Positions 1-10,387 of a stretch of DNA of 12,025 nucleotides are shown here, piece after piece. Each line of letters starts with the position of its first letter. Positions within the stretch are counted from its first letter, which is position 1. The notes under the pieces were generated by a model that ran no database searches, was not told the DNA's origin, and saw only the letters and a program-made list of their open reading frames with translations. Position numbers and translations under genes: made by a program. The stretch comes from Verrucomicrobiota bacterium (GTDB lineage: Bacteria > Verrucomicrobiota > Verrucomicrobiia > Opitutales > Opitutaceae): assembly GCA_030832235.1 (NCBI GenBank), contig JAURJO010000028.1:1-12025 (forward strand). The letters are read 5' to 3'.

Positions 1-1
1 C

Positions 2-613
<612 letters not shown>

Positions 614-616
<3 letters not shown>

Positions 617-635
617 CCGGCGGTCCGGCGGGTTA
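614..635. other. Short imperfect inverted repeat around two convergent stop codons
   Basis: TAACC at 614-618 is mirrored by GGTTA at 631-635, with a smaller CCGG...CCGG palindrome inside at 617-628. The left arm contains the TAA of the DUF3500 gene (614-616). The right arm is the reverse complement of the TAA that ends the LysM remnant (633-635 on the minus strand). It could fold on either strand and act as a weak bidirectional barrier between convergent genes. However, the stem is interrupted and no T-run follows on either side, so I do not call it a terminator. Confidence 0.3.
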
Positions 636-875
636 CGGGATCCGCAGGCGCTGGCCGGGACGCAGGCTGTTCTCGCCCTTCAAGACCTGGCGGTTGGCGT
701 CGTAGATTTCCTGCCCGGGAGCAGCGCGCCCCTGAGGGCCGTCAGCGCCGCCGCGTCACCCAGATCGGCACTCGCACGCAAGGTGGACAGGTCCTGAGTC
801 TGAGCCCGGATCTCCCCCGAACCGGCCCGCCGCCGCCAACGCAAGGGCCACCGAGGTGTGCAGAACCGTGGTGGA
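633..875 (-). pseudogene. Decayed LysM-domain protein remnant
   Basis: This entry covers the roughly 300-base gap between DUF3500 and the ATP-grasp-like gene. In the minus-strand frame ending with TAA at 633-635, codons from about 720 down read EIYDANRQVL, a few residues, then LRPGQRLRIP. That is the characteristic second half of a LysM peptidoglycan-binding domain, ending flush at its terminal IP as extracellular LysM proteins often do. The first half (YxVxxGDTLxxIA) is missing. Upstream, at about 731-808 and in a different frame, is a heptad-like stretch containing TQDLSTLRASADLGDAAAL. Upstream again, at 825-866 and back in the LysM frame, is a hydrophobic VLHTSVALALAAAG without a start codon and with a stop just before it. 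The simplest reading is a small exported or anchored LysM protein broken by an internal deletion and frameshifts. The LysM identity is seen; the reconstruction is inference. A sequencing error cannot explain the loss of half the domain. Confidence 0.5.
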
Positions 876-920
876 AGGGTTTTACGGGGTGCTCCGCCAG
901 ACGGAACCACGCACCAAGCC

Positions 921-2336
921 TTACGCCTGACACCGGCAGGGAAGCAATGCGGCATCCTGCATGCCGTGGATGATCTTCTTGTCGGGCGGACAAAACGTCG
1001 CGAGCGCACCGCCCAGCCGCGCCTCGGCGCCAACCACGAAATAGTACGGACAAAGCCGCAACCGGCCGGGCACGACGCGTGCCACGGGGGAAATTCCGGC
1101 GGCGGAGGCCGACTCGTAAACTTGGTGTTCGATCCGCCGGGGCTTACGGTAGGGTTGGAGGACGTGCAGATTCGTGGCGGCGAACGCTACGGCGCGATCG
1201 ACCCCGGCCTGCCACTCCTCACGCGAGCAGTCGCTGCCGAGCACCACGCTGCGGGCCCCCCAGGCCGTCTCGTGGTAGCCACTGATCTTGATGATGAGGT
1301 CCCGCTCCCGCTGTGAGGCGCCGGCGAGATCACGCCAGTCGTTGAGCGAACGACCTCCAATCCGGGGTCCGTCGAGCACCGCCCCCGGAGGAAGTGGCGC
1401 GGGATCCATGATCCAGGATGGGGGGATCAAATTGCGAAGCAGCTCCAGCGCGCCGGCACTGAGAACCTCCGTCCAATAATCGCGCAGCAGGTGGTGATGG
1501 AAAAGGGCGAGCGCGAGCTTCTCCTCCTGAAAATGCCTCATCGGCGGGGCGATCGCCACCTCGCCGGCGGCCCAAGCCTCGAGGATGAACGGCTGGGTGC
1601 GGATGTTCTCCAGATCGAACAGCTCGAAGAACCGGTAAAGCACGTCGATCTTCTCGGGATTTCCCTCGATGTCGAAGCAGAGCGAGTTCTCGAGCGGGAA
1701 GATATCGCCGGGCTCGAGGCAGTAGACACGTTTTCCCCGCAGCTGCAGTTCCTGCGCCAACCACCGCATTTCGGGCCGGTAGGTCGCGGCTTCGTCGCTT
1801 ACCACGAGGGCGATCACCGGGTTGCGCTCCTTGGGCCGCAACGCCGCCAGCGCCGTGTGGAAATCCAGGATCATCCGATCCCCGGCGCCAAGCACGTTTA
1901 CCCCCGACTCCGCCGAGTAGAGGCGGTTCAGGAAAGCGGTGAGCCCGATGCCGCCGGGAACGGAATCGAGCTCGGTAAGCACGAATCCCTCCTCGGTAAG
2001 CAGCAGGTCGGGCCGCAAAACGGGCGGCAACGCCCCGCGGTTACGGGGATCCCGCGCGTGGGCGATCAGGGCGGCGGGCTTCCCGCGGTCGAGGTATTCG
2101 GCGACCCACGGCGCCAGCAGCGGCTTGTTGCGCAGCAGGTTTTTCCCGGCGGCGGAACGGAGGTACAGCGTCTCCAGCGCCTGGTGGAACTCCAGGCATG
2201 CGGCGCCGATCGCCCGCAGGTTCGCCACCTGCGCGGCGTCCAAAGGCCACGCGTCCGGCGAGAGCTGCCAGGTCTTATCCTCGAACAACGGCTGCGCCGC
2301 GAGGGCCGAGCGGATCGTCTCGTGGGGCAGCGGCAT
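921..2336 (-). CDS. Circularly permuted ATP-grasp / glutathionylspermidine synthase-like protein
   Basis: This 471-aa protein has no name I can give with certainty. Its order of motifs matches circularly permuted ATP-grasp enzymes such as glutathionylspermidine synthase. GFVLTELDSVPGGIG (about 117-131) resembles the Glu/Asn-rich metal and nucleotide element that comes early in permuted members. NPVIALVVSDEAATYRPEMRWLA (172-194, shown as the start of a Rossmann-like half) is followed by a gap to KIDVLYRFFELFDL (229-242), comparable to the family's 'D.lyk.ypwE' strand. LIIK (347-350) and ETAWGARSVVLG (356-367) look like the ATP-binding lysine and glycine loop. VLQPY (392-396) could be the adenine-hinge strand, and KKIIHGMQDAALLPC closes the protein. 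An ATP-dependent amine-carboxylate ligase is the inference; the substrate is unknown. The ATG lies 30 bases after prfB, so the two are probably cotranscribed. No Shine-Dalgarno is visible. The transglutaminase and alpha-E partners common near type-1 permuted ATP-grasps are absent here. Confidence 0.65.
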   Translation of the reverse strand: MPLPHETIRSALAAQPLFEDKTWQLSPDAWPLDAAQVANLRAIGAACLEFHQALETLYLRSAAGKNLLRNKPLLAPWVAEYLDRGKPAALIAHARDPRNRGALPPVLRPDLLLTEEGFVLTELDSVPGGIGLTAFLNRLYSAESGVNVLGAGDRMILDFHTALAALRPKERNPVIALVVSDEAATYRPEMRWLAQELQLRGKRVYCLEPGDIFPLENSLCFDIEGNPEKIDVLYRFFELFDLENIRTQPFILEAWAAGEVAIAPPMRHFQEEKLALALFHHHLLRDYWTEVLSAGALELLRNLIPPSWIMDPAPLPPGAVLDGPRIGGRSLNDWRDLAGASQRERDLIIKISGYHETAWGARSVVLGSDCSREEWQAGVDRAVAFAATNLHVLQPYRKPRRIEHQVYESASAAGISPVARVVPGRLRLCPYYFVVGAEARLGGALATFCPPDKKIIHGMQDAALLPCRCQA

Positions 2337-2366
2337 GGCGGAGGGCAGGCGGGACCGGCGAGGCGG

Positions 2367-3510
2367 TCACTCCTCCATCTGGATATCCTTGTTGCGGTGC
2401 CGCGGGCAGCCGGCGCGGAGCCACGCGTTGACAAACCGGTCGAGGTCGCCGTCGAGCACACCCTGCGTGTCGCTGGTGCTGATGCCCGTCCGAAGGTCCT
2501 TCACCATCTGGTAGGGTTGGAGCACGTAGCTGCGGATCTGGCTGCCCCAGCCGATTTCACCCTTCTCGCCGTAGAACTTGTCCATCTCGGCGCGCTGCTC
2601 GTCCTGCTTTTTCTCATACAAGCGGGCCTTCAGCACGCTCATGGCGCTGGCACGGTTCTTGATCTGGGAACGCTCGTTCTGGCAGACCACGACGATGCCG
2701 GTCGGCAGGTGCGTGATGCGCACCGCCGAGTCGGTCGTGTTCACGCCCTGGCCGCCCTTGCCCGAGGACCGGTAGACATCGACGCGGATCTCGGCTTCGG
2801 GGACCTCGATGTTGATCTCCTCGTTGATCTCCGCGATCACGTCGACCGCGCAGAACGAGGTATGGCGGCGCTTGTTGGCGTCGAAGGGGCTGATGCGCAC
2901 GAGGCGGTGCACGCCGCGCTCGGCCTTGGCGAAACCGTAGGCGTTCTCACCCTTGAGGAGCAGGGTGGCCTTGGTGATGCCGGCCTGGTCGCCGACCTGC
3001 ACGTCCTGCACCTCGATCGAGAAACCGCGGCGCTCCGCCCACCGTGAGTACATGCGGAAAAGCATGTCGGCCCAGTCGCAGGACTCGGTGCCGCCCGCGC
3101 CGGCCTGGATGGAGAGGAAGGCGTTGTTGCGGTCGAACTGCCCCGTGAGAAACGAGGCGATCTCGAGCGCGTCCAGCTCGGTCACCATCGCCTCGACCTG
3201 GCCGGCCAGATCAGCGGCGGCGGCGTCATGCGCGGCGCCGGTCTCGGCCTCCACCAACTCCACCATCACCCCGACGTCATCGACCTTACGCTGGAAGGCG
3301 ACGACGGGGAGCACGGCCTTCTTCAGGCCGTTGAGCTTCGCGATGTGCCGCTGCGCGCGCTCGTTGTTGTCCCAGAAGGTGGGCTGGCCCATCTCGGCCT
3401 CCATGGCCTCGATCTCCCGCTGCTTTTGATCGCAGTCAAAGAAACCTCCACAGGTGTCCGGCGCGCTTCTTGATGTTCTCGATGTGGCTGAAGGTCTCGG
3501 GGGCGATCAT
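2367..3510 (-). CDS. prfB: Peptide chain release factor 2, expressed by programmed +1 frameshift
   Basis: RF2 recognises UGA and UAA stop codons and triggers peptide release. The zero frame starts at ATG 3510-3508 (MIAPETFSHIENIKKRAGHL...), runs 24 codons and meets an in-frame TGA at 3438-3436. After a +1 shift, translation continues with DCDQKQREIEAMEAEMGQPTF to the TGA at 2367, giving about 380 residues. On that numbering the stop-codon-reading tripeptide SPF falls at 207-209 and the catalytic GGQ (SSGKGGQGVN) at 252-254, almost the same positions as in E. coli RF2. SPF, rather than PxT, identifies RF2 and not RF1. Annotation from the internal ATG at 3404 would lose 35 N-terminal residues. 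The frameshift gives autoregulation: scarce RF2 favours shifting. The gene follows the rpsI terminator; I see no convincing promoter in 3511-3581 and no Shine-Dalgarno before the start. Confidence 0.96.
3435..3450 (-). promoter_or_regulatory. RF2 +1 frameshift site with internal Shine-Dalgarno stimulator
   Basis: Read on the minus strand the site is TGGAGG TTT CTT TGA C. TGGAGG (3445-3450) is the Shine-Dalgarno-like stimulator, TTT the three-base spacer (3442-3444), CTT the slippery P-site codon (3439-3441), and TGA C (3435-3438) the poorly terminating stop context. Arrangement and spacing match the classic E. coli prfB signal (AGGGGG-UAU-CUU-UGA-C). Slipping from CTT to TTT moves the ribosome into the frame that encodes the rest of RF2, and the continuation is in-frame and conserved, which confirms the site. 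Confidence 0.95.
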
Positions 3511-3581
3511 GGCGTGAAAGGAAAAGGGAAACGCGGACCACGCCGGGCACAAGGCCGCATTCCGAGCGGCGCCGGCTTGGT

Positions 3582-3615
3582 AAACAAAAACGCCGTCCCG
3601 AATCGGGACGGCGTT
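3582..3615 (-). terminator. Rho-independent terminator of the rplM-rpsI operon
   Basis: On the minus strand, 19 bases after the rpsI stop, a perfect 12-bp stem (AACGCCGTCCCG pairing with CGGGACGGCGTT, plus-strand arms 3589-3600 and 3604-3615) encloses a 3-base loop. It runs straight into a T-rich tail (GTTTTTGTTTA, 3581-3591). Stem strength, loop size and T-tract all fit an intrinsic terminator. It separates the ribosomal protein operon from prfB. On the plus strand it would lack an adequate T-tract, so it acts for the minus strand. Confidence 0.9.
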
Positions 3616-3634
3616 GGAAAGGAAAGACGCCGGA

Positions 3635-4036
3635 TCAGCGCTTCGAGAACTGGAAGCGCTTGCGGGCGCCGGGCTGGCCGGCCTTCTTGCGTTCCTTCTC
3701 GCGCGGGTCGCGACGGAGGTGGCCCGCCTTCTTGAGCTTCGAACGGAGCTCGGCGTTGAGCTTCTGGAGCGCGCGGGCGATCCCGTGCGCCACGGCGCCA
3801 GCCTGGCCGGCGACGCCGCCGCCGGCGACGTTGGCCGTGACGTCGATCTTCTCACGCATCTCCACCGTGAGCAGCGGCGCGTAGGCCTGCTTGGCGAAGT
3901 TGTCGTGGGAGAAGTAGTCGTCGAAGGAGCGACCGTTGACGGTCAGCTTGCCGGAGCCCTCGGTGATCCGCACGCGGGCGGTGGAGGTCTTGCGGCGGCC
4001 GGTGCCGAGGTGGACGTTGGCGGGAGTGGCGCTCAT
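3635..4036 (-). CDS. rpsI: 30S ribosomal protein S9
   Basis: The 133-residue product has the usual length for S9. It begins, after a short extension, with GTGRRKTSTARVRITEGSGK, the signature N-terminal part of the family, continues with FDDYF and TVEMREKIDVTANVAGGG...GQAGAVAHGIARAL, and ends in a basic tail closing with FQFSKR. The C-terminal SKR is the element known to reach the P-site tRNA on the 30S head. The ATG lies only six bases after the rplM stop, so the two are translated from one message, the standard bacterial rplM-rpsI arrangement. No Shine-Dalgarno is seen before the start, so translational coupling from rplM is plausible. The transcript ends at the terminator just downstream. 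Confidence 0.98.
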   Translation of the reverse strand: MSATPANVHLGTGRRKTSTARVRITEGSGKLTVNGRSFDDYFSHDNFAKQAYAPLLTVEMREKIDVTANVAGGGVAGQAGAVAHGIARALQKLNAELRSKLKKAGHLRRDPREKERKKAGQPGARKRFQFSKR

Positions 4037-4042
4037 GGTCGG

Positions 4043-4474
4043 TTAGCGGACGGTGATCTTCTGGGGCGCGTTGGCCTCGTGGGTGTGGTTCGGGCCGGCG
4101 AACACGCGGAGCTTGGTGAGCATGTGCGCCGCGATGCGGTTCTTCGGGAGCATGCCCTTGACCGCGTGTTCGATGATGAACTCGGGGTGGCGCTCCCGCA
4201 TCAGGGAGACCTTGCGATAGCTCTCACCACCGACGAAGCCGGAGAAGAACATGTAGGAGTTCTGCTCCTCCTTCTTGCCGGTGAGCACGACCTTCTCGGC
4301 GTTCACGACGACCACGAAGTCACCGGTGTCCACGCTGGGAGTGTAGGTCGGGCGATGGCGGCCACGGATGATATTGGCGGCCTTCACGGCGAGGCGGCCG
4401 AGCGGCACTCCCGCGGCATCAATAAGATACCACTTGGGCTGCACCGTCTCCTTCTTGGCGAGGAACGTCTTCAT
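4043..4474 (-). CDS. rplM: 50S ribosomal protein L13
   Basis: The 143-residue product matches L13 throughout: MKTFLAKKETVQPKWYLIDA at the N-terminus, then GRLAVKAANIIRGRHRPTYTP, GDFVVVVNAEKVVLTGKK, and VKGMLPKNRIAAHMLTKLRVFAGPNHTH near the end. L13 is an early-assembly protein of the large subunit that binds 23S rRNA. I chose the ATG at 4474 over the in-frame TTG at 4489 because MKTFLAKKE... is the usual family start and the extension (MTSFR) is not conserved. It is the first gene of the rplM-rpsI operon. There is no Shine-Dalgarno upstream; a candidate promoter lies just before the start and would leave a very short leader. Confidence 0.98.
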   Translation of the reverse strand: MKTFLAKKETVQPKWYLIDAAGVPLGRLAVKAANIIRGRHRPTYTPSVDTGDFVVVVNAEKVVLTGKKEEQNSYMFFSGFVGGESYRKVSLMRERHPEFIIEHAVKGMLPKNRIAAHMLTKLRVFAGPNHTHEANAPQKITVR

Positions 4475-4489
4475 GCGAAAAGAGGTCAA

Positions 4490-4517
4490 TGGCTACGGCC
4501 GGCTCCGGACGTGTCAA
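4490..4517 (-). promoter_or_regulatory. Candidate sigma70-type promoter for rplM-rpsI
   Basis: On the minus strand a perfect -35 hexamer TTGACA (plus 4512-4517) is followed after 16 bases by TAGCCA (4490-4495), a poor -10 match. It sits in the 84-base gap between the manA-like stop and the rplM start, where an operon promoter is expected. Transcription would start roughly ten bases upstream of the rplM ATG. Support is the -35 and the position; the -10 is weak. Confidence 0.35.
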
Positions 4518-4558
4518 CCGAGTTTTCGGGGATTTTCCAAAGCACCCGCGGCCGGCGC

Positions 4559-5530
4559 TCACGAAACGAACGCCTCGGTCACCAAGACGATCGCCGCGGT
4601 CTCCGCCGCAAACGTGAACGCCCCCGCGAACGGGGCCAGCACCGTGTCCCCGCGCACCAGCCGGAGCACCCGATGCGAATCCGCCGGCTCCGGCGAAGCC
4701 TCGCAGCTTCCGCTGACCACGCTCACCAGACGCGGTCCTTCGCCGGAACGAAGGTGAAAGCGTTGCCCGGGATCGAGGACCACCCGCCGGATGCGGAACT
4801 CCCGGCACTCGGCGATCACTCCCGACGTGGGCGCCGCCCGCAGGGGGACGGGTTCAAAATCATTCCAATCGATCGATCGGAGCGACTGCGCGAGGTGCAT
4901 TTCCCGAGGGCGGCCATCCAGTCCGAGCCGACCCCAATCATAGACCCGGTAGGTGGTGTCGGAATTTTGCTGGATCTCGAGGATGAGGTTGCCGGCGTCG
5001 ATGGCGTGAACCTGACCGCTGCGGACAAGAATCGAGTCTCCGGCGGCGACATGGAACGAGTGCACGCACTCCCCGAGCGAACCGGCCGACGCTGCCGCCG
5101 TGAAACGCTCGCGGGTCACCCCCCGCCGCAAGCCGACGATGAGACGCGCGCCCGGCGTCGTGGCCGCGATGTACCAGTTCTCCGTCTTCGGCTCGCCGCG
5201 CAACTCACCCGCGACCGCCGCCGGTGGATGAACCTGGAGGCTGAGGCGCTCGCGACAATCGAGCCACTTGACGAGGATCGGAAAGGGGCGGGCAGCCGGC
5301 CAGCCGGGGCCCATCACGTCCGCGGCGTGCTTCTGCAAGATGGAACGCAGGGATTGCCCAGCGAGCGCTCCATCAGCGACCACGGACTGCGCCTCGGAAC
5401 GATCGACGACTTCCCAACTTTCACCAATCGGGTCGCCGGGCGGCAGAACCCGACCGAGGGAAGTCTCGAGCGCGCGGCCGCCCCAGACGCGCGTCTGGTA
5501 GATCGGAGCGAAGCGAAGAAGTTCGCGCAT
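4559..5530 (-). CDS. manA: Class I mannose-6-phosphate isomerase (cupin type)
   Basis: Predicted to interconvert mannose-6-phosphate and fructose-6-phosphate, linking mannose use to glycolysis and supplying precursors for GDP-mannose and surface glycans. Numbered from ATG 5530 (323 aa), the type I phosphomannose isomerase zinc site is visible: Q99 and H101 in SLQVHP, E117 in KTENWY, and H175 in SGQVHAI. RVWGGRAL (14-21), GESWEVVD and EIQQNSDTTYRVYDWGR (185-201) are further hallmarks. The last is typical of the shorter Bacillus-type ManA rather than the ~390-aa enterobacterial form. The ORF extends to a TTG at 5632, but that would overlap ftsK and adds a low-complexity Ser/Ala/Pro leader, so the ATG before ELLRFAPIY is preferred. 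It is divergent from ftsK. No terminator is obvious after its stop, so some readthrough into rplM is possible. Confidence 0.92.
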   Translation of the reverse strand: MRELLRFAPIYQTRVWGGRALETSLGRVLPPGDPIGESWEVVDRSEAQSVVADGALAGQSLRSILQKHAADVMGPGWPAARPFPILVKWLDCRERLSLQVHPPAAVAGELRGEPKTENWYIAATTPGARLIVGLRRGVTRERFTAAASAGSLGECVHSFHVAAGDSILVRSGQVHAIDAGNLILEIQQNSDTTYRVYDWGRLGLDGRPREMHLAQSLRSIDWNDFEPVPLRAAPTSGVIAECREFRIRRVVLDPGQRFHLRSGEGPRLVSVVSGSCEASPEPADSHRVLRLVRGDTVLAPFAGAFTFAAETAAIVLVTEAFVS

Positions 5531-5549
5531 TGGGGGCGGGAGCTTGCGT

Positions 5550-5577
5550 TTGACCGGCGGATGCGGTGCCGTCGAAT
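5550..5577 (+). promoter_or_regulatory. Candidate promoter for ftsK in the divergent gap
   Basis: TTGACC (5550-5555, 5 of 6 to the -35 consensus) is followed after 16 bases by TCGAAT (5572-5577, 4 of 6 to the -10). Initiation would fall about 20 bases before the chosen ftsK ATG at 5605. If real, transcription starts downstream of the alternative GTG at 5566 and excludes that start. High-GC sequence makes chance matches less frequent here, but this remains a pattern match only. Confidence 0.3.
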
Positions 5578-5604
5578 TCTCCGACGCCGCCGAGGCCGAC
5601 ACAA

Positions 5605-8184
<2,580 letters not shown>

Positions 8185-8246
8185 GGCCCGCGCCGCGCGC
8201 CAAGTTCCGCCTTTTCCTTTCACAGCCAACCCCCTAACCAACCTCC

Positions 8247-9059
8247 ATGCAGACCATCGGCGAACGGCTTGAGGAAGCGCGCAAAAAAAAGGGGCTTTCC
8301 CTTCGCGAGGCCGCCGAGGCGACGAAGATCCGTGGCGACTACCTGCAGAAATTCGAGGGCAACCAGTTTGATATCGGGCTGACCGAGATTTACACCCGCG
8401 GCTTTCTCCGCTCGTACGCGGCCTTCCTGAAACTCCCGGCCGATCGCATCCTCCAGGACTACTCGTCGCTGGCCAAACCCGAGGCTCGTCCGCGCCACAA
8501 CCGTGAGATCTACGGGCGACTGGAGGTTTCCACCTCGACGCCGGTTTCAGACGAAACCGCCCCCACCCCCGCCGAGGAAGCCACCTCGGCTGCCCCGCCT
8601 CCGCGCCCGTCAACGTCCCGCTCCCGCACCGTCAGCTCGTTGCCGACCGGCCCCGATCCCGCGGTTATCTTCCGCTACGCGAAATGGGCTGCCGCGGCTG
8701 CGGGAGCGCTGGTCCTCCTGCTGATCATCAAGTCGCTGATCCCAACTTCAAAGCCGACGCCCGCCACGCCCCCGCCGGCGGCCGCCACCGCCCCGGCCAA
8801 GGCGCCCACTCTGGGGCTGGTCGCGGAAAACCCCGTCCAAGTGACGGTGCGAAAAAAGAACGCCGACGAATCCGAGGGGGAAATCCTGTTCAGCGGCATG
8901 CTCTCCACCGGAGAGACCAAGACCATCCCTCGTCCCGGCGCGCTTTTCATCGAGGCCAGCGCGGCGGAAAACGTGGCGATCGAGATCTCGGGCAAGCGCT
9001 ACAACCTCGGCCAGCTCCTCGGCAAAGGCTACCAGCGCGGCCAGCTGCCCGCGCCCTGA
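8247..9059 (+). CDS. RodZ-like cytoskeletal/HTH membrane protein
   Basis: This 270-aa protein has the RodZ layout. A cytoplasmic helix-turn-helix domain (about 1-75) begins MQTIGERLEEARKKKGLSLR and contains the characteristic YLQKFEGNQFD and EIYTRGFLRSYAAFLKL. A Ser/Thr/Pro-rich linker (95-135) precedes a single transmembrane segment (about 146-163, WAAAAAGALVLLLIIKSLI), then a Pro/Ala stretch and a C-terminal beta-rich periplasmic domain (about 190-260). In RodZ the HTH binds MreB and couples it to the cell-wall elongation machinery rather than acting mainly as a repressor. The periplasmic part is short and divergent, so I withhold the gene symbol. It lies 62 bases after ftsK on the same strand with no terminator between them, so cotranscription is likely. 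No Shine-Dalgarno precedes the ATG. Confidence 0.85.
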   Translation: MQTIGERLEEARKKKGLSLREAAEATKIRGDYLQKFEGNQFDIGLTEIYTRGFLRSYAAFLKLPADRILQDYSSLAKPEARPRHNREIYGRLEVSTSTPVSDETAPTPAEEATSAAPPPRPSTSRSRTVSSLPTGPDPAVIFRYAKWAAAAAGALVLLLIIKSLIPTSKPTPATPPPAAATAPAKAPTLGLVAENPVQVTVRKKNADESEGEILFSGMLSTGETKTIPRPGALFIEASAAENVAIEISGKRYNLGQLLGKGYQRGQLPAP

Positions 9060-9133
9060 TCGCCTCCGATCCGGCGGCCGCTTGCCACGTCGGTCGGGTC
9101 GCGCACCTGTTCGGGGACAAAGCCTGAACACCG

Positions 9134-10381
9134 ATGCCGGAGCTCCTCACCCCCATCGTCGTCAGCGCCTGCCTGGGCGCTCTCATTGGCCTCATCCGCC
9201 AATGGGGTGACCAGCGCGAGCGTGAAACCACAGAGTTCGCTGGCCTGCGCACCCACGCGCTCTGGGCTGTGCTCGGATGTGTCGCGGGTTTCACCGGAGG
9301 CCGGGAGGAGCCCTACGTGCTCATCGTCGCGATGCTCGGCGTCGCCGCGCACCTGATCCTTCCGTTCCCGCGAGCTCCAGGAAGAACTCCACCCGGCAGC
9401 ACATCCTTCGCCGAGGCGCTGCTCACGTTGCTCTGCGGCGCCCTCGTCGCCTGGAACGAAACGCGCGCCGCCGTGCTGGTCGCCGCCCTGACCATGGTGA
9501 TCCTAGGGTCCAAGAAGCCCATCCACTCCTGGGCCCGCGAACTCACCACGGCCGACATCCGCGGCACGCTGCAATTCGTCGCCATCACCGGCGTCATCCT
9601 GCCGCTCGTGCCGAACCAGCCGCTCGGTCCGCTCGGCGCGTTCAATCCCTATTCCACATGGCTGATGGTCGTGATCATCTCCGGCCTCGGCTTCGCCGGC
9701 TACGTGGCGATCCGCATCCTCGGCGCCCGCGCGGGCATTCTGCTCACCGGCATCTTCGGCGGTCTCGCCTCCAGCACCGCCTGCACGCTCGCCTTCAGCC
9801 GCCGCAGCCGCGAGTCCCCCGCCCTCGCGGAGCACTACGCCCTCGCCGTCGTCGCCGCGTGCACGATCATGCTGCCGCGCGTGCTGCTCGCGGTCGGCAT
9901 CATCAATCCCAGCCTCGCCCGCGGGCTGCTCCCGCCGTTCGCGCTCATGGCGCTACCTGGACTCGCCTTCGTCGCGTGGGTCTGGCTCCGCCGCCGGCCC
10001 GTCCATCGCTCCGGCGACATCCCGACGCTCGGCAACCCACTGGGGCTCTTCACCGCGATGAAGTTCGCCGGCCTCTACGCCGTGATCGCCTTTCTGGTCC
10101 GCGTCTTCCGCGCCCAAGGTTGGACCGAGGGCCTGCTGCCGCTGAGCTTCGTCTCCGGCCTCACCGACCTCGACGCGATTGCCCTCTCGCTGGCGCGCGA
10201 GGGCGGTGAAACCCCGGTCGCGGCGGCCGTCATCGCCGTCACCGTCGCCGCCATCGCTAATACGCTCCTCAAGGCCGGTCTCGCGATCGCCCTCGGTTCA
10301 AAAGGCCTTCGCCAGCGCATCACGCTGGTGCTCGGGTCCACCGCCGTCACCGGAGCCGTTTGGGCGTTCACCGCCGGCTGA
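9134..10381 (+). CDS. MgtC/SapB family and DUF4010 membrane protein
   Basis: A 415-residue integral membrane protein with about a dozen hydrophobic segments. The N-terminal ~130 residues carry the MgtC/SapB signature: GALIGLIRQWGDQRE (15-29) and EFAGLRTHALWAVLGC (34-49). The C-terminal part matches DUF4010: GIFGGLASSTACTLAFSRRS (206-225), GNPLGLFTAMKFAGLYA (300-316), and SGLTDLDAIALSLA (341-354) before a final NTLLKA element. This two-domain form is widespread in environmental bacteria. MgtC itself is tied to Mg2+ limitation and F-type ATPase inhibition in pathogens, but whether the fused form transports an ion or regulates another protein is unknown. It starts 74 bases after the rodZ-like gene, with no terminator in the gap. 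Its stop is only six bases before lipB, so it is probably cotranscribed with the lipoate genes, although no functional link is known. Confidence 0.9.
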   Translation: MPELLTPIVVSACLGALIGLIRQWGDQRERETTEFAGLRTHALWAVLGCVAGFTGGREEPYVLIVAMLGVAAHLILPFPRAPGRTPPGSTSFAEALLTLLCGALVAWNETRAAVLVAALTMVILGSKKPIHSWARELTTADIRGTLQFVAITGVILPLVPNQPLGPLGAFNPYSTWLMVVIISGLGFAGYVAIRILGARAGILLTGIFGGLASSTACTLAFSRRSRESPALAEHYALAVVAACTIMLPRVLLAVGIINPSLARGLLPPFALMALPGLAFVAWVWLRRRPVHRSGDIPTLGNPLGLFTAMKFAGLYAVIAFLVRVFRAQGWTEGLLPLSFVSGLTDLDAIALSLAREGGETPVAAAVIAVTVAAIANTLLKAGLAIALGSKGLRQRITLVLGSTAVTGAVWAFTAG

Positions 10382-10387
10382 GCCGCG

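Noticed and set aside
680..1033. 117-codon minus-strand open frame across the end of the ATP-grasp-like gene and the gap
   Set aside because: As a whole it is not a protein: its N-terminal two thirds is an out-of-frame reading. Only the short helical stretch at 731-808 looks like former coding sequence and is included in the LysM remnant.
1491..3047. Plus-strand open frame of 518 codons opposite the ATP-grasp-like gene and prfB
   Set aside because: Shadow of the third-position GC bias in the two minus-strand genes; it crosses prfB's catalytic GGQ region in antisense.
3511..3581. Promoter for prfB between the terminator and the start codon
   Set aside because: I searched for paired -35/-10 boxes on the minus strand and found nothing better than chance.
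5566..5604. GTG start for ftsK, 13 codons upstream
   Set aside because: No Shine-Dalgarno, Ser/Pro-rich extension, and the candidate -10 lies downstream of it. Not excluded, but the ATG at 5605 is preferred.
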